Of a stretch of 64,000 nt of DNA, positions 39,865 through 48,420 are shown one piece after another. Position 1 is the first letter of the stretch. Every line of letters begins with the position of its first letter. Below the pieces are notes generated by a model that worked only from the letters and a program-made list of their open reading frames with translations, ran no database searches and had not been told where the DNA came from. The stretch is taken from positions 379,501-443,500 of the forward strand of contig NZ_CP140153.1 of assembly GCF_034479635.1 (NCBI RefSeq), in the 5' to 3' direction. The stretch is from Guyparkeria halophila. Its GTDB lineage: Bacteria > Pseudomonadota > Gammaproteobacteria > Halothiobacillales > Halothiobacillaceae. A program made the position numbers and the translations under genes.

Positions 39865-41006
39865 CGTTGCTTGATCCAGTAGGTGCCGGTGGTTTCATAG
39901 GGCAAGAAGCGCGCGCGCAAGCGATCGAATGTCTCGGCGGGTTCCAGATCGCGGAATGCTTCGGGGTGCAGCCACTTGGCGAAGGCCTGCAGTGCCACCA
40001 CGTTGAACGGCGAGTTGTAGAAGTGATGCCAGATGGCATGAGCGCGGCCATTCTTCACCGCCTCGAATTCACGGATCCCGCGTCGTTGCAGGGTCACGTC
40101 GAGGGATTGCCGCGCCTGGGCCTCGGACACGCCGGCGCCCAGCACGATATGCCCGTTGTGCGCTTTGTCGTTCTTGGATCCGATCGCGGTCCCGATGTAG
40201 ATATCCGGCTGGTGGGACAGCAGGTATTCGAGACTGACTAGGCCGTGGCTCCCGGGGAGCAGGTCGGTGGCGATATTGTTGCCGCCAGCCCGTTCGACCA
40301 GCAGGCCCAGCATGCCGTTGGACATGGTCTCGCAGCATTCCTCGCGCAGGCCGACCCGGCTCTCCAGGAACACGTCGGGTTGCGTCTCGACCTCGGCAAG
40401 GCCGTCATCCACACGGGCCATCTCGCGTTGATAGGCGGAAATGAAGGCCTCCGCTTCCTCCTGTCTGCCCAGTACCTCACCCATCAGGCGCATGCTCGGC
40501 ACGGTGTTGGTCAGCGGATCATGGCGGAAGTCGATGAAGACGACCGTCACGCCGGCCTGTTCGAGTCGCTCGATCACCGGTCGATCCCCGGGTGACGGAC
40601 CGTGCCCCTCCAGCCCGAAGAAGGCCACGTCCGGCGCCATGGAAAGGGCGCGTTCGACGCTGAAGCTCGACGGATTGAGGCGGCCGACGCGTGGAATCTC
40701 GTCGACGGCCGGGAAGGCTGCCCTGAAGCGCGTGTAACCGGCCGGGTCGAGACGCTTGAATTCGCCCTGCATGCCGACGATCCGATCGATCGCCTCCTCG
40801 CCCTCGAGAATGGAGGTGGGTACAAGGAAACGGCCCTCACCGAGCAGGACCCGGTCGACCTTGCCGGGCAGATCGATTTCGCGGCCCGCCAGGTCGGTCG
40901 GTTCGGCCAAGACGGTGACGCCCCAGATGAGGGCCGCCAGGCCCAGCAGCCCTGCACGGGTGAGTTTGCCGGCGGGGCGACGGGTGGAGCTTGGGTGACG
41001 GTACAT
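39861..41006 (-). CDS. Periplasmic siderophore-binding protein
   Basis: A 381-residue exported protein of the FepB/BtuF-type. The signal peptide has LLGLAALIWGVTVLAEP; the Arg-rich N terminus before it is about 15 residues. The mature part has a helical-backbone substrate-binding layout with PRVGRLNPSSFSVERALSMA, VTVVFIDFRHDP and NGMLGLLVERAGGNNIATDL. It should deliver the ferric siderophore to the permease it overlaps. A Fur-box candidate lies 74 bases upstream. The receptor, this operon and the ent genes probably share iron regulation. Confidence 0.88.
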   Translation of the reverse strand: MYRHPSSTRRPAGKLTRAGLLGLAALIWGVTVLAEPTDLAGREIDLPGKVDRVLLGEGRFLVPTSILEGEEAIDRIVGMQGEFKRLDPAGYTRFRAAFPAVDEIPRVGRLNPSSFSVERALSMAPDVAFFGLEGHGPSPGDRPVIERLEQAGVTVVFIDFRHDPLTNTVPSMRLMGEVLGRQEEAEAFISAYQREMARVDDGLAEVETQPDVFLESRVGLREECCETMSNGMLGLLVERAGGNNIATDLLPGSHGLVSLEYLLSHQPDIYIGTAIGSKNDKAHNGHIVLGAGVSEAQARQSLDVTLQRRGIREFEAVKNGRAHAIWHHFYNSPFNVVALQAFAKWLHPEAFRDLEPAETFDRLRARFLPYETTGTYWIKQR

Positions 41007-41079
41007 GTGAGTGCCTTTATTCGTTCACGGTGGACGTAAGGGCTCGCCAACGCCTCCATTGGATCAGAGAACACTAACA

Positions 41080-41098
41080 TTAATGCGAATCGTTATTG
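41080..41098 (-). promoter_or_regulatory. Candidate Fur box upstream of the importer operon
   Basis: AATGCGAATCGTTATT (41082-41097) matches the Fur core AATGATAATCATTATC at 12 of 16 positions, 74 bases before the binding-protein start. It is in an AT-rich patch of an otherwise GC-rich region. Confidence 0.65.
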
Positions 41099-41136
41099 AT
41101 AGCAAGTTGATGTTGCCATTCCCGTGCAGGGTCGGG

Positions 41137-41772
41137 TCAGTCGGCCAACAGAAACGCCAGGCTACGTTGCGCCACTTGCGGCGATAGCAGCAGTCCGAAG
41201 TGACTGACGGGCACGCACTCATGTGTGGTCAGGGCGGTGGTGCGTGTCTCGTTGACCGCCACGGTGCCGTCGCTGGGTGACTCGAGTGCGCCGCGCAGCA
41301 GTCGGCCGGGACCGAACGGGCGGGTGCCGGCGAGCATCAGTGTGTTGGGCGTGGCCCACTCGGGTGGGGTGCCGGCCAGGCCGTCGACAAGGCTGCCATC
41401 AAGCAACCATCGCCCCAGTCGGGTCTCGGCCATTCGGCGAGCCACCCCGCTGCCGGCTAGTGGCGAGCCCAGCAGCACCACGCGCGTTGCCGTTGAGCGC
41501 GCCTCCGGGTGCCGAGCGAACAGGTGGGCCAGCACCAGGCCGCCAAGGCTGTGGGCGACGAAGTGGCGGGGGCGGTCGGGTTGGTCTGCCAGCCAATGGG
41601 CGAGCCGTTCGGCGTTCTCGGCCGGCGTTGAGCGCGTCGGGTAGTCGAAGCGGACCGGGTCGAAGCCAGCGCGTTTGAGGGAATGGGCGAGTGGCCACAT
41701 GGCCCAGCGTCCCATCCACAGCCCGTGCAGCAGAACCACGCGCGGCCCACGTGCGATCGGCCCGTTTGCCAC
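41137..41772 (-). CDS. Alpha/beta hydrolase
   Basis: A predicted 211-residue alpha/beta hydrolase. The oxyanion region is VVLLHGLWMGRWAMWPLA, the nucleophile elbow is VAHSLGGLVLAH, and a C-terminal His lies in VPVSHFGLLLSP. The ORF is open to 41865 inside the preceding gene. I choose a GTG at 41772, 10 bases after that gene's stop, because the extra N terminus looks like shadow sequence. The substrate is unknown. A role as siderophore esterase is conceivable given the neighbours, but it follows the VIT-like gene rather than the ABC operon. Confidence 0.7.
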   Translation of the reverse strand: MANGPIARGPRVVLLHGLWMGRWAMWPLAHSLKRAGFDPVRFDYPTRSTPAENAERLAHWLADQPDRPRHFVAHSLGGLVLAHLFARHPEARSTATRVVLLGSPLAGSGVARRMAETRLGRWLLDGSLVDGLAGTPPEWATPNTLMLAGTRPFGPGRLLRGALESPSDGTVAVNETRTTALTTHECVPVSHFGLLLSPQVAQRSLAFLLAD

Positions 41773-41782
41773 CCGTGTCGGC

Positions 41783-42487
41783 TCAGGAAAGACCCGAGAG
41801 CAGTTGGCCGACAAGCGCGGTGACGCCCATGGTGGCCGCCCCCCAGAAGGCGGTGCGGAAACCACCCAGCATCATCGAGGCCCCGCCCGTCCGCGAGCTC
41901 AAGGCGCCGAGCACGGCCAGTACCAGCAGGGTGAGCGGTACGGTGAGCATCATCATGCGCTCGACGGGTGCGGTCAGCGCCACCAGCAGGGGGAGGGCCG
42001 CACCGGCAGCAAACGATACCGCCAGCGGGATGGCGGCGAGCAGGGGGCGCATTTCGGTGAGACGGTGCAGGCCCATTTCCTCCCGGGCATGGGCGCCGAG
42101 GGCGTCGTGGGCCATCATCTGCCGGGCGACCCGATCCGCCGTCTCGGGATCGACGCCGCGCTCGACGTAGATGTCGCGCAATTCGCCCAGCTCGTGCTCG
42201 AAGTTGATTTCCAGCTCGCGCGCCTCCATGTCCAAGTCGGCCTTTTCCGTGTCCTGACGCAGGCGCAGGGCGACGTGCTGCCCGGCGGCCAGGGCCAATG
42301 CCCCGGCGACCAGGGCGATCACCGCGGCGTGCAGTACCTCGCCGGGCGGCAGACCGGAGGCCAGTAGACCGGCGATGAGGCTGGACAGGGCAACCAGCCC
42401 GGCGATTGCGCCCAGCACGGCCGCCCGGACGCTACGGTAGCGGTTGAGGCGGTGGTGTTCCCCGTGAAGGTCGGGCCGCTTGGTCAT
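41783..42487 (-). CDS. VIT1/CCC1-family iron/manganese transporter
   Basis: A 234-residue membrane protein of the VIT1/CCC1 family. A first pair of helices (residues 20-75) is followed by the family's charged Glu-rich segment MEARELEINFEHELGELRDI and VERGVDPETADRVARQMMAH, then three C-terminal helices. Family members move iron or manganese out of the cytoplasm. It lies next to siderophore uptake and bacterioferritin genes, which suggests protection against excess iron. It is divergent from relA over a 185-bp gap. Confidence 0.82.
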   Translation of the reverse strand: MTKRPDLHGEHHRLNRYRSVRAAVLGAIAGLVALSSLIAGLLASGLPPGEVLHAAVIALVAGALALAAGQHVALRLRQDTEKADLDMEARELEINFEHELGELRDIYVERGVDPETADRVARQMMAHDALGAHAREEMGLHRLTEMRPLLAAIPLAVSFAAGAALPLLVALTAPVERMMMLTVPLTLLVLAVLGALSSRTGGASMMLGGFRTAFWGAATMGVTALVGQLLSGLS

Positions 42488-42672
42488 GCCTGTCTCCCTG
42501 TGCCTGACCGGCCGATGGGCCGGGTGGTAATCTGGGCGTCACGTCGGTCATCCGGTTGATGGCTCCGCGCACACAGACGGGATAGTGCCACGGCCCCGAC
42601 GGCAACCCAACTGGCATGTGATGCCGGCGCGGTCAAGCCGGCCCCTTTTAAACCGGAATCTATCTGCCCCAC
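42488..42672. other. Divergent intergenic region, VIT-like gene / relA
   Basis: This gap must carry promoters in both directions. It contains short GC-rich inverted repeats (CCGGCCGATGGGCCGG, about 42510-42525) and an AT patch CCTTTTAAACC near 42651. No known riboswitch or operator could be recognised. Confidence 0.35.
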
Positions 42673-44601
42673 ATGCAGCATCCGCTCGACATCAGTTCTG
42701 ATCACCTCTGCCAGCACCTGCAACAGGTGCTCGATGGCATGGGCGATGTGGTCACGCCCGACATGGCGCTGGCCGTTGAGCGCCTGTGTGTGTCGGTCAC
42801 GCGGGACACGGAATCGGCGGCCGGACCACGCGTGGCCGTGGCACTGGCGGATATCCAGGCGGACCTGCCCACCCTGGTCGCCGCCTTGCTGGCCGACCCG
42901 GCCCTGGGTGAATCCGGCATTTCCTCCCCGGTTCCAACCATGCTCGACCATGACGGCAAGCGGGACGTGCAGCGCCTGATCGAGGCGATCGAACGCTTAC
43001 GGGGATGGGAGGCGCGTTATCCCGAGCCACGTGCCGAGCAGCAGCGCGAGTACTGGCGCCGCCTGCTGCTCGCCGGGGCCCGTGATGCCCGCGCGGTGCT
43101 GATCGATCTGGCCTACCGGCTGGAGGGGATGCGACGCCTCGGCGACGAGGCCGACGAGGCGAGGCGCCGGCGGTTTGCCGGCATGACGCTGGCCGTCCAT
43201 GCACCAATCGCCCATCGGCTGGGCCTGGGGCAGATCAAGTGGGAGCTCGAGGACCTGGCCTTCCGCCACCTCGAGCCGAACACCTACGTCGAGATCGCGC
43301 GCCTGCTCGACGAACGGCGCACCAGTCGTGAGTCGTACCTGGCTCACGTCGAGCAGAAACTGCATCACGCCCTGATCCAGGCGGGGATCCGGGCCGAGGT
43401 CTACGGCCGGCCCAAGCACATCTACAGCATCTGGGGAAAGATGCGTCGCAAGCAGCTCTCCTTCGAGGGGCTGTTCGACGTGCGCGCGCTGAGGGTGCAG
43501 GTCGATTCGGTCACCGACTGCTACGCCGCGCTCTCGGTGGTCCACGAGCTGTTCCGCCCGATTCCGAGCGAGTACGACGACTACATCGCCCGTCCCAAGC
43601 CCAACGGCTACCAGTCGCTGCACACCGCCGTCGAGGCCGACGAGGGCAAGGTGGTCGAGATCCAGATCCGCACCGAGCGCATGCACGCCTTCGCCGAGTT
43701 CGGGGTCGCCGCCCACTGGCGCTACAAGGCCGGCGGTGGTTCGGCCAATCCGTTTGACATGCAGGTCGAATCGCTGCGGCGTGGCCTGTCACGCGGCGAG
43801 ATACGGCCACTGACCGCGCCGATGGTGTATGCCTTCACGCCCGATGGCGAACTGGTCGAGCTGCCGGCGGGGGCGACGGTGCTCGATTTCGCCTATCGCA
43901 TCCATACCCACCTGGGGCACCGTTGCCGCGGGGCGAAGGTCAACGGCCAGATCGCACCGCTGAAGACCGAGGTGGCCAACGGCGACACGGTTGACGTCCT
44001 GACGAACAAGGAGCCGGCGCCCAGCCGTGAGTGGGCGCACGCCAAGAGCGGTTTCCTGTGCTCGGCCAGTTCGCGGGCCAAGGTGCGCAACTGGTTCGCG
44101 CAGTTCGACCGCGAGGATGCCCGTGAGCGGGGACGGCTGACCTGCGAGCGTCTCTACCGGCGCTTTTCCATGGATGCGGCAGCGAGAAAGGGGCTGCTCG
44201 AGGCCCTCGGCGTCAACAGCGAGGATCAACTGTTCCTGGCGGTGGGGCACCATCGTATTGCCCCGGAGACGCTGCAGGCCGCCGCCCGCGGTCAGCTGGG
44301 CACGGCGGCCGATCGTTCCGCGCGCCCGCGACGCGAAACCCAGCCCGAGGGTGAGCCGCTGCCCGAGCCGCCGGGCGGGCGCAGTCTGGTCATCGAGAAC
44401 CAGTCGATCGACGGGCTCAAGGTCATCCCGGCCAAGTGTTGCAACCCGCAGCCGGGCGAACGGGTGATGGCCTTCCTCAGCCGATCGCAGGGCTACAAGC
44501 TGCATCGCCCCGATTGTCGCAACCTCGCCCACCTGGCTCGCCAGTACCCCGAACGGGTGTTGCCAGTCGAGTGGCCAGGAGCCGAAGGCGGTTCCGACTG
44601 A
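42673..44601 (+). CDS. relA: RelA-type (p)ppGpp synthetase lacking the ACT domain
   Basis: A 642-residue RelA/SpoT homolog. The N-terminal hydrolase domain lacks the HD motif. The synthetase has GRPKHIYSIWGKM, FDVRALRVQV and EYDDYIARPKPNGYQSLHTA. The EYDD matches the EXDD motif typical of monofunctional synthetases rather than the RXKD of bifunctional Rel. A TGS domain (VYAFTPDGELVELPAGATVL) and a zinc-finger-like CCNPQPGERVMAFL with HRPDCRN follow. The protein ends there, about 100 residues short of E. coli RelA, so the C-terminal ACT domain is absent. It should make (p)ppGpp at stalled ribosomes. Confidence 0.9.
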   Translation: MQHPLDISSDHLCQHLQQVLDGMGDVVTPDMALAVERLCVSVTRDTESAAGPRVAVALADIQADLPTLVAALLADPALGESGISSPVPTMLDHDGKRDVQRLIEAIERLRGWEARYPEPRAEQQREYWRRLLLAGARDARAVLIDLAYRLEGMRRLGDEADEARRRRFAGMTLAVHAPIAHRLGLGQIKWELEDLAFRHLEPNTYVEIARLLDERRTSRESYLAHVEQKLHHALIQAGIRAEVYGRPKHIYSIWGKMRRKQLSFEGLFDVRALRVQVDSVTDCYAALSVVHELFRPIPSEYDDYIARPKPNGYQSLHTAVEADEGKVVEIQIRTERMHAFAEFGVAAHWRYKAGGGSANPFDMQVESLRRGLSRGEIRPLTAPMVYAFTPDGELVELPAGATVLDFAYRIHTHLGHRCRGAKVNGQIAPLKTEVANGDTVDVLTNKEPAPSREWAHAKSGFLCSASSRAKVRNWFAQFDREDARERGRLTCERLYRRFSMDAAARKGLLEALGVNSEDQLFLAVGHHRIAPETLQAAARGQLGTAADRSARPRRETQPEGEPLPEPPGGRSLVIENQSIDGLKVIPAKCCNPQPGERVMAFLSRSQGYKLHRPDCRNLAHLARQYPERVLPVEWPGAEGGSD

Positions 44602-44638
44602 CAACAAACCGTCATGCGCGCGGGGTAGGTTGGTACCA

Positions 44639-45829
44639 ATGGAAAAGACACCTGCTTCCCCGGCGCTGCACCTGGCCGACGTCACCATGTTCTGGGGACC
44701 GGCCTCGGGCGGCGTGCGCCGTTACCTCGAGGCCAAGCGCCATCACATCGCCGGTTGCCCCGATTGCCAGCACAGCCTGCTGGTGCCCGGCCCACACCCG
44801 GCGTGGTCGGCCGATGCCAACCAGTGGCTGCGACAGTTGCCGGCGTGGCGCCTGCCCGCCGGTGATGGTTACCGTTTTCCCCTGCGTTCCGGTCCCTGGC
44901 GCGAGGCGTTGATCGAGCTGGCGCCCGATGCGATCGAGGCGGGCGATCCCTACGTCACCGCCCACGCCGCCCAGGCCGCGGCGAAACAACTGGGCGTGCC
45001 GGCGGTCGGCTTCTTCCATTCGGACCTCTCGCGCTTGCTCGCGCTGCGCTGCGGCGACTGGGTCCGGCCGCTGTCGGGGCGCTATCTGGGCCGGCTGTAT
45101 CGCCGATTCGACTGGATGTTCGCCCCCAGCGACGTCATGGCCAGCCAGCTGGCCGAACTGGGCGTGCGCCATGTCAGCGTGCAGCGCCTGGGCGTGGATA
45201 CCTCGATCTTTCGTCCCTCGGCGGTCCAGCCGGGACTGCGGGACGCGCTCGGGATTCCGCGTGATGCCCGCTTGCTGGTGTTCGCCGGGCGCAACACGCG
45301 CGAGAAACACGTCGACCAGCTGGTCGCGTCGCTCGACGAGCTTGACGGTCGTTACTACCTGTTGCTGATCGGCGCGGGCATGCCGGTCGGCAGTCATCCC
45401 CGCCTGCGCGTGGTCGATTACGTCGCCGACGAGCACACGCTGGCCGCCTACCTCGCCTCGGCGGACGCCTTGCTGCATGCCGGCGATGCCGAGACCTTCG
45501 GCCTGGTGATCCTCGAGGCGATGGCCTGCGGCCTGCCCGTGGTCGGCGTGGATGCCGGGGCCACGCCGGAACTGGTCGACGAGGCGGTGGGCGAGTTGGT
45601 CCCGACTGCTCGGGCCGCCGCGCTGGCCCGAGGCGTGACGCGCCTGTTCGAGCGCGACTGGTTGGCCACCGGTGCCGCCGCGCGCCGACGGGCGGTGCGT
45701 CACTACGGCTGGGGGCCGCAGCTCGATCGGCAATTGCTGAGGATGAGCCAGCTGTGCCGCGAGGGCCGGGTCAGTGACGACAGCGGCGCCGAGGCATCGT
45801 GGCCACACAAAGGCTCGGTGTCCGCCTGA
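44639..45829 (+). CDS. GT4-family glycosyltransferase
   Basis: A 396-residue GT-B glycosyltransferase. The N-terminal glycine-rich loop FWGPASGGVRRYLEAKR, the donor-binding GRNTREKHVDQLVASL and the C-terminal GDAETFGLVILEAMACGLP with the EX7E pattern are typical of GT4 enzymes such as mannosyltransferases acting on lipids. The ATG at 44639 is 37 bases after relA. A TTG three codons upstream is possible. The acceptor is unknown, and a cell-envelope glycolipid is a guess from family. No other envelope genes are adjacent. Confidence 0.82.
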   Translation: MEKTPASPALHLADVTMFWGPASGGVRRYLEAKRHHIAGCPDCQHSLLVPGPHPAWSADANQWLRQLPAWRLPAGDGYRFPLRSGPWREALIELAPDAIEAGDPYVTAHAAQAAAKQLGVPAVGFFHSDLSRLLALRCGDWVRPLSGRYLGRLYRRFDWMFAPSDVMASQLAELGVRHVSVQRLGVDTSIFRPSAVQPGLRDALGIPRDARLLVFAGRNTREKHVDQLVASLDELDGRYYLLLIGAGMPVGSHPRLRVVDYVADEHTLAAYLASADALLHAGDAETFGLVILEAMACGLPVVGVDAGATPELVDEAVGELVPTARAAALARGVTRLFERDWLATGAAARRRAVRHYGWGPQLDRQLLRMSQLCREGRVSDDSGAEASWPHKGSVSA

Positions 45830-45889
45830 TCGACCTTGCCGAGAGGTTCGCGAAGACCACGCCAAGACGTGGCGCTCGCCTTGTGGCGG

Positions 45890-46126
45890 TCAGTCCTCGA
45901 GCCAGCTCGCCACCTGGGAGCGTGACGGCATGGAGCCGCTGTGAACGACACGGCCGTCGATCACCACGCCCGGGGTGGACATCACGCCCATGGCCAGGAT
46001 TTCGGCGATGTCCTCCACCTTCTCGATTTCGATTGCCACTCCCTGTTCCTGGGCCGTGCGGGCAACCAGGTCATAGGTGCGTTGGCAGTTGGCACAACCA
46101 CTGCCCAGTATCTGGATGGTCTTCAT
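45890..46126 (-). CDS. Small thioredoxin-like redox protein
   Basis: A 78-residue thioredoxin-fold protein with the redox site GSGCANCQRTYD and a cis-Pro loop STPGVVIDGRVVHSG, as in the 'redox-active disulfide protein 2' group. Such genes are commonly adjacent to SO_0444/DUF318 permeases, as here. It is the last gene in the ArsR-type operon, 12 bases after the Cys-rich protein. It may reduce metal-binding Cys in its partners. It has no signal peptide and is likely cytoplasmic. Confidence 0.87.
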   Translation of the reverse strand: MKTIQILGSGCANCQRTYDLVARTAQEQGVAIEIEKVEDIAEILAMGVMSTPGVVIDGRVVHSGSMPSRSQVASWLED

Positions 46127-46138
46127 GGTCTCGCTCCG

Positions 46139-46471
46139 TCAACAACAGGATGTCTTTTTCTCGGCATTGCCGCAGCAATTCTCGTCGGCCGTGTTGCAAC
46201 AGGAGGTCGCGTCGGCCGACGCCCGCGACAGGCAGCTTTCCAGCGGCTCGCCAGCGAGCACCGCGTCGACCATCCCCGATGCCCGCTCCCAGGATTCGGT
46301 GGCGACGGCCCGTGCCGTGGTCACGACCTCGTGGATCTGGTGGTCCGGGATGTCGCGTTTGCTCAGCCGCTCGACCATTTCCGCCGTCTTCGACGGGCAA
46401 CGGGAGGCAATGGCCGCGCTCAGGGCGGCAATGTCCAGAATGGCGGGGTTGAGACCTTTTGCTTCACTCAT
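46139..46471 (-). CDS. AhpD/CMD-like protein with Cys-rich metal-binding tail
   Basis: A 110-residue protein. The first 75 residues (ILDIAALSAAIASRCPSKTA, then DIPDHQIHEVVTTARAV) resemble the helical carboxymuconolactone-decarboxylase/AhpD fold, but only one Cys of the usual CxxC is kept (RCPSK). The tail holds three CC pairs: ATSCCNTADENCCGNAEKK and a final TSCC, plus one upstream Cys. Such pairs suggest binding of As(III), Cu(I) or similar thiophilic ions. It sits between the permease and the thioredoxin-like gene in one operon. I know no standard name for this combination. Confidence 0.65.
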   Translation of the reverse strand: MSEAKGLNPAILDIAALSAAIASRCPSKTAEMVERLSKRDIPDHQIHEVVTTARAVATESWERASGMVDAVLAGEPLESCLSRASADATSCCNTADENCCGNAEKKTSCC

Positions 46472-46481
46472 TATTCATTCC

Positions 46482-47438
46482 TCAGGTAACCAGGTTGAAG
46501 GTCCAGCCGACCAGCGTGAAGGCGATGGCCAGTACCGCGGCGAACAGGGCCAGGGCGGGCCAGCGGATCACCTTGCGCAGGATCAGGATCTCGGGCAGCG
46601 ACAGCGCCGCCACGCTCATCATGAAGGCGAGCGTCGTGCCCACGGCCGCGCCCTTGCCCAGCATCGCCTCGGCGACCGGGATGATGCCGGTGGCGTTGGC
46701 GTACAGCGGGATGCCCAGCAACACCGCGCCCGGCACGGCCAGCCAGTTTCCCTGCGCTCCGAGGTAGGTGGTGACCCAGTCGCCGGGCACGAAGCCGTGG
46801 AAGGCCGCGCCCACCGCAATGCCGATCACCACCCACTTCCAGATCCGGCGGACGATCTCCTTCACCTCGGCGACGGCGAAGCGGTGCCGCCCCTTCCAGC
46901 TCCGGTCGGCCGCCGGCGGTTGGGCCTCACCCATCTGGATCTTCCAGACGTAGTCCTCCACCCAGCGCTCGGCGCGGAACCACTCCATGGCCATGCCACC
47001 GATCCAGGCGACTACCACCCCGGCGGCGACGTACAGCAGCGCCAGCTCCCAGCCGAGGATGCCGATCAGGAGCACCACGGCGATCTCGTTGATCATGGGG
47101 CTGGCGATCAGGAACGAGAAGGTCACGCCCAGCGGGATGCCCGCCTCGACGAAGCCGATGAACAGCGGCACCGACGAGCAGGAGCAAAACGGCGTGACCG
47201 CGCCCAGGGTGATGGCCAGGGTGCGGGCCATCCACGGCGGTTTGCCACGCACGTAGGCGCGCACCCGCTCGGGACTCATCAGGGCACGCAGCAGTCCCAT
47301 CGCGTAGATGACGACCACCAACAGGAAGAAGATCTTCGTCGTGTCCATGACGAAGAAATGCAGCGCGTCGGCGAAACGCTCGCCCTCGGTCAGGCCGAGG
47401 GCCCCGTAAACCAGGTTGTCGGCCAGCCAAGCGAACAT
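46482..47438 (-). CDS. SO_0444/ArsP-like permease (DUF318)
   Basis: A 318-residue membrane permease with about eight helices. The signature TPFCSCSSVPLFIGFVEAGI and the matching half IPLYANATGIIPVAEAML are typical of the DUF318/ArsP/SO_0444 group, which exports organoarsenicals or related metal species. The adjacent Cys in FCSCSS may bind the substrate. It lies 3 bases after the metallo-beta-lactamase-fold gene and 10 bases before the Cys-rich gene, all under the ArsR-type regulator. Confidence 0.88.
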   Translation of the reverse strand: MFAWLADNLVYGALGLTEGERFADALHFFVMDTTKIFFLLVVVIYAMGLLRALMSPERVRAYVRGKPPWMARTLAITLGAVTPFCSCSSVPLFIGFVEAGIPLGVTFSFLIASPMINEIAVVLLIGILGWELALLYVAAGVVVAWIGGMAMEWFRAERWVEDYVWKIQMGEAQPPAADRSWKGRHRFAVAEVKEIVRRIWKWVVIGIAVGAAFHGFVPGDWVTTYLGAQGNWLAVPGAVLLGIPLYANATGIIPVAEAMLGKGAAVGTTLAFMMSVAALSLPEILILRKVIRWPALALFAAVLAIAFTLVGWTFNLVT

Positions 47439-47441
47439 GGC

Positions 47442-48395
47442 TTATTGCATCGCCGCTGTTTCGATCTGCGTGTAGGCGCGGCTGATGTTGGTGCGGTGCC
47501 AGTTGTCGAAGTGCTCGAGATGCTCGAACGGCGGCGCATCGGTCAGTCGCTCCACCGTGCTCTGCAGCCCCTCGAAGTTGTCGACCGCCGTACGGATCTC
47601 GGTCACCAGGAAATCGAGGTAGTCGCCGGCCTCGGAGCGGGCCTGGGCCATGTCGGTTACCTGGCCGTGACCGGGGATCACATGCACCGGCTCAAGGGTT
47701 TCCATCTGGTGGAAGGCCTGCCGCCAAGAGAGCACGTCCGACCAGGGGTGGATGCCCAGCATGCGATCGACGTAGACCATGTCGCCGGTGAAGACCGTCT
47801 CCGTCTCGGGCAGCCAGACGACGATGTCGCCGGGGAAGTGCGCGTCGCCGAACCAGATCAGTTCGAACGTCGTGCCACCGATCTCGAGCGTCTGCCGGTC
47901 GGCATCGATCGGGTCGGTCGCCTGCATCGGCTCGGTGCCGGCAAAGCGCTCGCCCAGCACCTCCTCGAGGCGGGCGACGTGCTGGTCGGCGAACCGCCGT
48001 TGCGTCTCTACCGTGCGCTTCAAGGCGACGATCTCGGCGCCCTGTTCGGCAAACCAGCCATTGCCCAGCCAGCGATGATCCTGGCTGCCGGTGTTGATGA
48101 CATGCGTGATCGGCTTGTCGGTCACCGCGTCGATGGCCGCGTCGATCTGCTTTGCCCCCAGGCGCGAGGCGCCCGAGTCGACCAAGACCACGCCGTCATC
48201 GGTGACCACGAAGCCGAGGTTGTTGTTCAGGGCATCGTTCTCGGCGGTGCGGCCGGTGATCGGCCCGACGATGGCGTAGACGTTGTCGACCACCGGGGCG
48301 GCCTTGGGCTCATAGGGTTGCGGCTCGTCGGCCTGCGCGATGCCGGCCAGACCGAGGCCCAACAGGGCCAGCAGGGAAACAATGGCTTTATTCAT
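47442..48395 (-). CDS. Exported metallo-beta-lactamase-fold protein with altered metal motif
   Basis: A 317-residue protein with a signal peptide (MNKAIVSLLALLGLGLAGIA, cleavage near QADEP). The start at 48395 restores it. The fold shows GVVLVDSGASRLGA, FGDAHFPGDIVVWLPE, TVFTGDMVYVDRMLGI and VHVIPGHGQVTDM. The usual HxHxDH site should follow INT, but here the sequence is INTGSQDHRWLGN, so the first two His are missing while the later metal-ligand regions remain. It may have a single-metal or non-hydrolytic role. It lies between arsR and the permease in the operon. Confidence 0.75.
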   Translation of the reverse strand: MNKAIVSLLALLGLGLAGIAQADEPQPYEPKAAPVVDNVYAIVGPITGRTAENDALNNNLGFVVTDDGVVLVDSGASRLGAKQIDAAIDAVTDKPITHVINTGSQDHRWLGNGWFAEQGAEIVALKRTVETQRRFADQHVARLEEVLGERFAGTEPMQATDPIDADRQTLEIGGTTFELIWFGDAHFPGDIVVWLPETETVFTGDMVYVDRMLGIHPWSDVLSWRQAFHQMETLEPVHVIPGHGQVTDMAQARSEAGDYLDFLVTEIRTAVDNFEGLQSTVERLTDAPPFEHLEHFDNWHRTNISRAYTQIETAAMQ

Positions 48396-48420
48396 CGGGG
48401 ATATCCGTGGGAAAAAGGGG

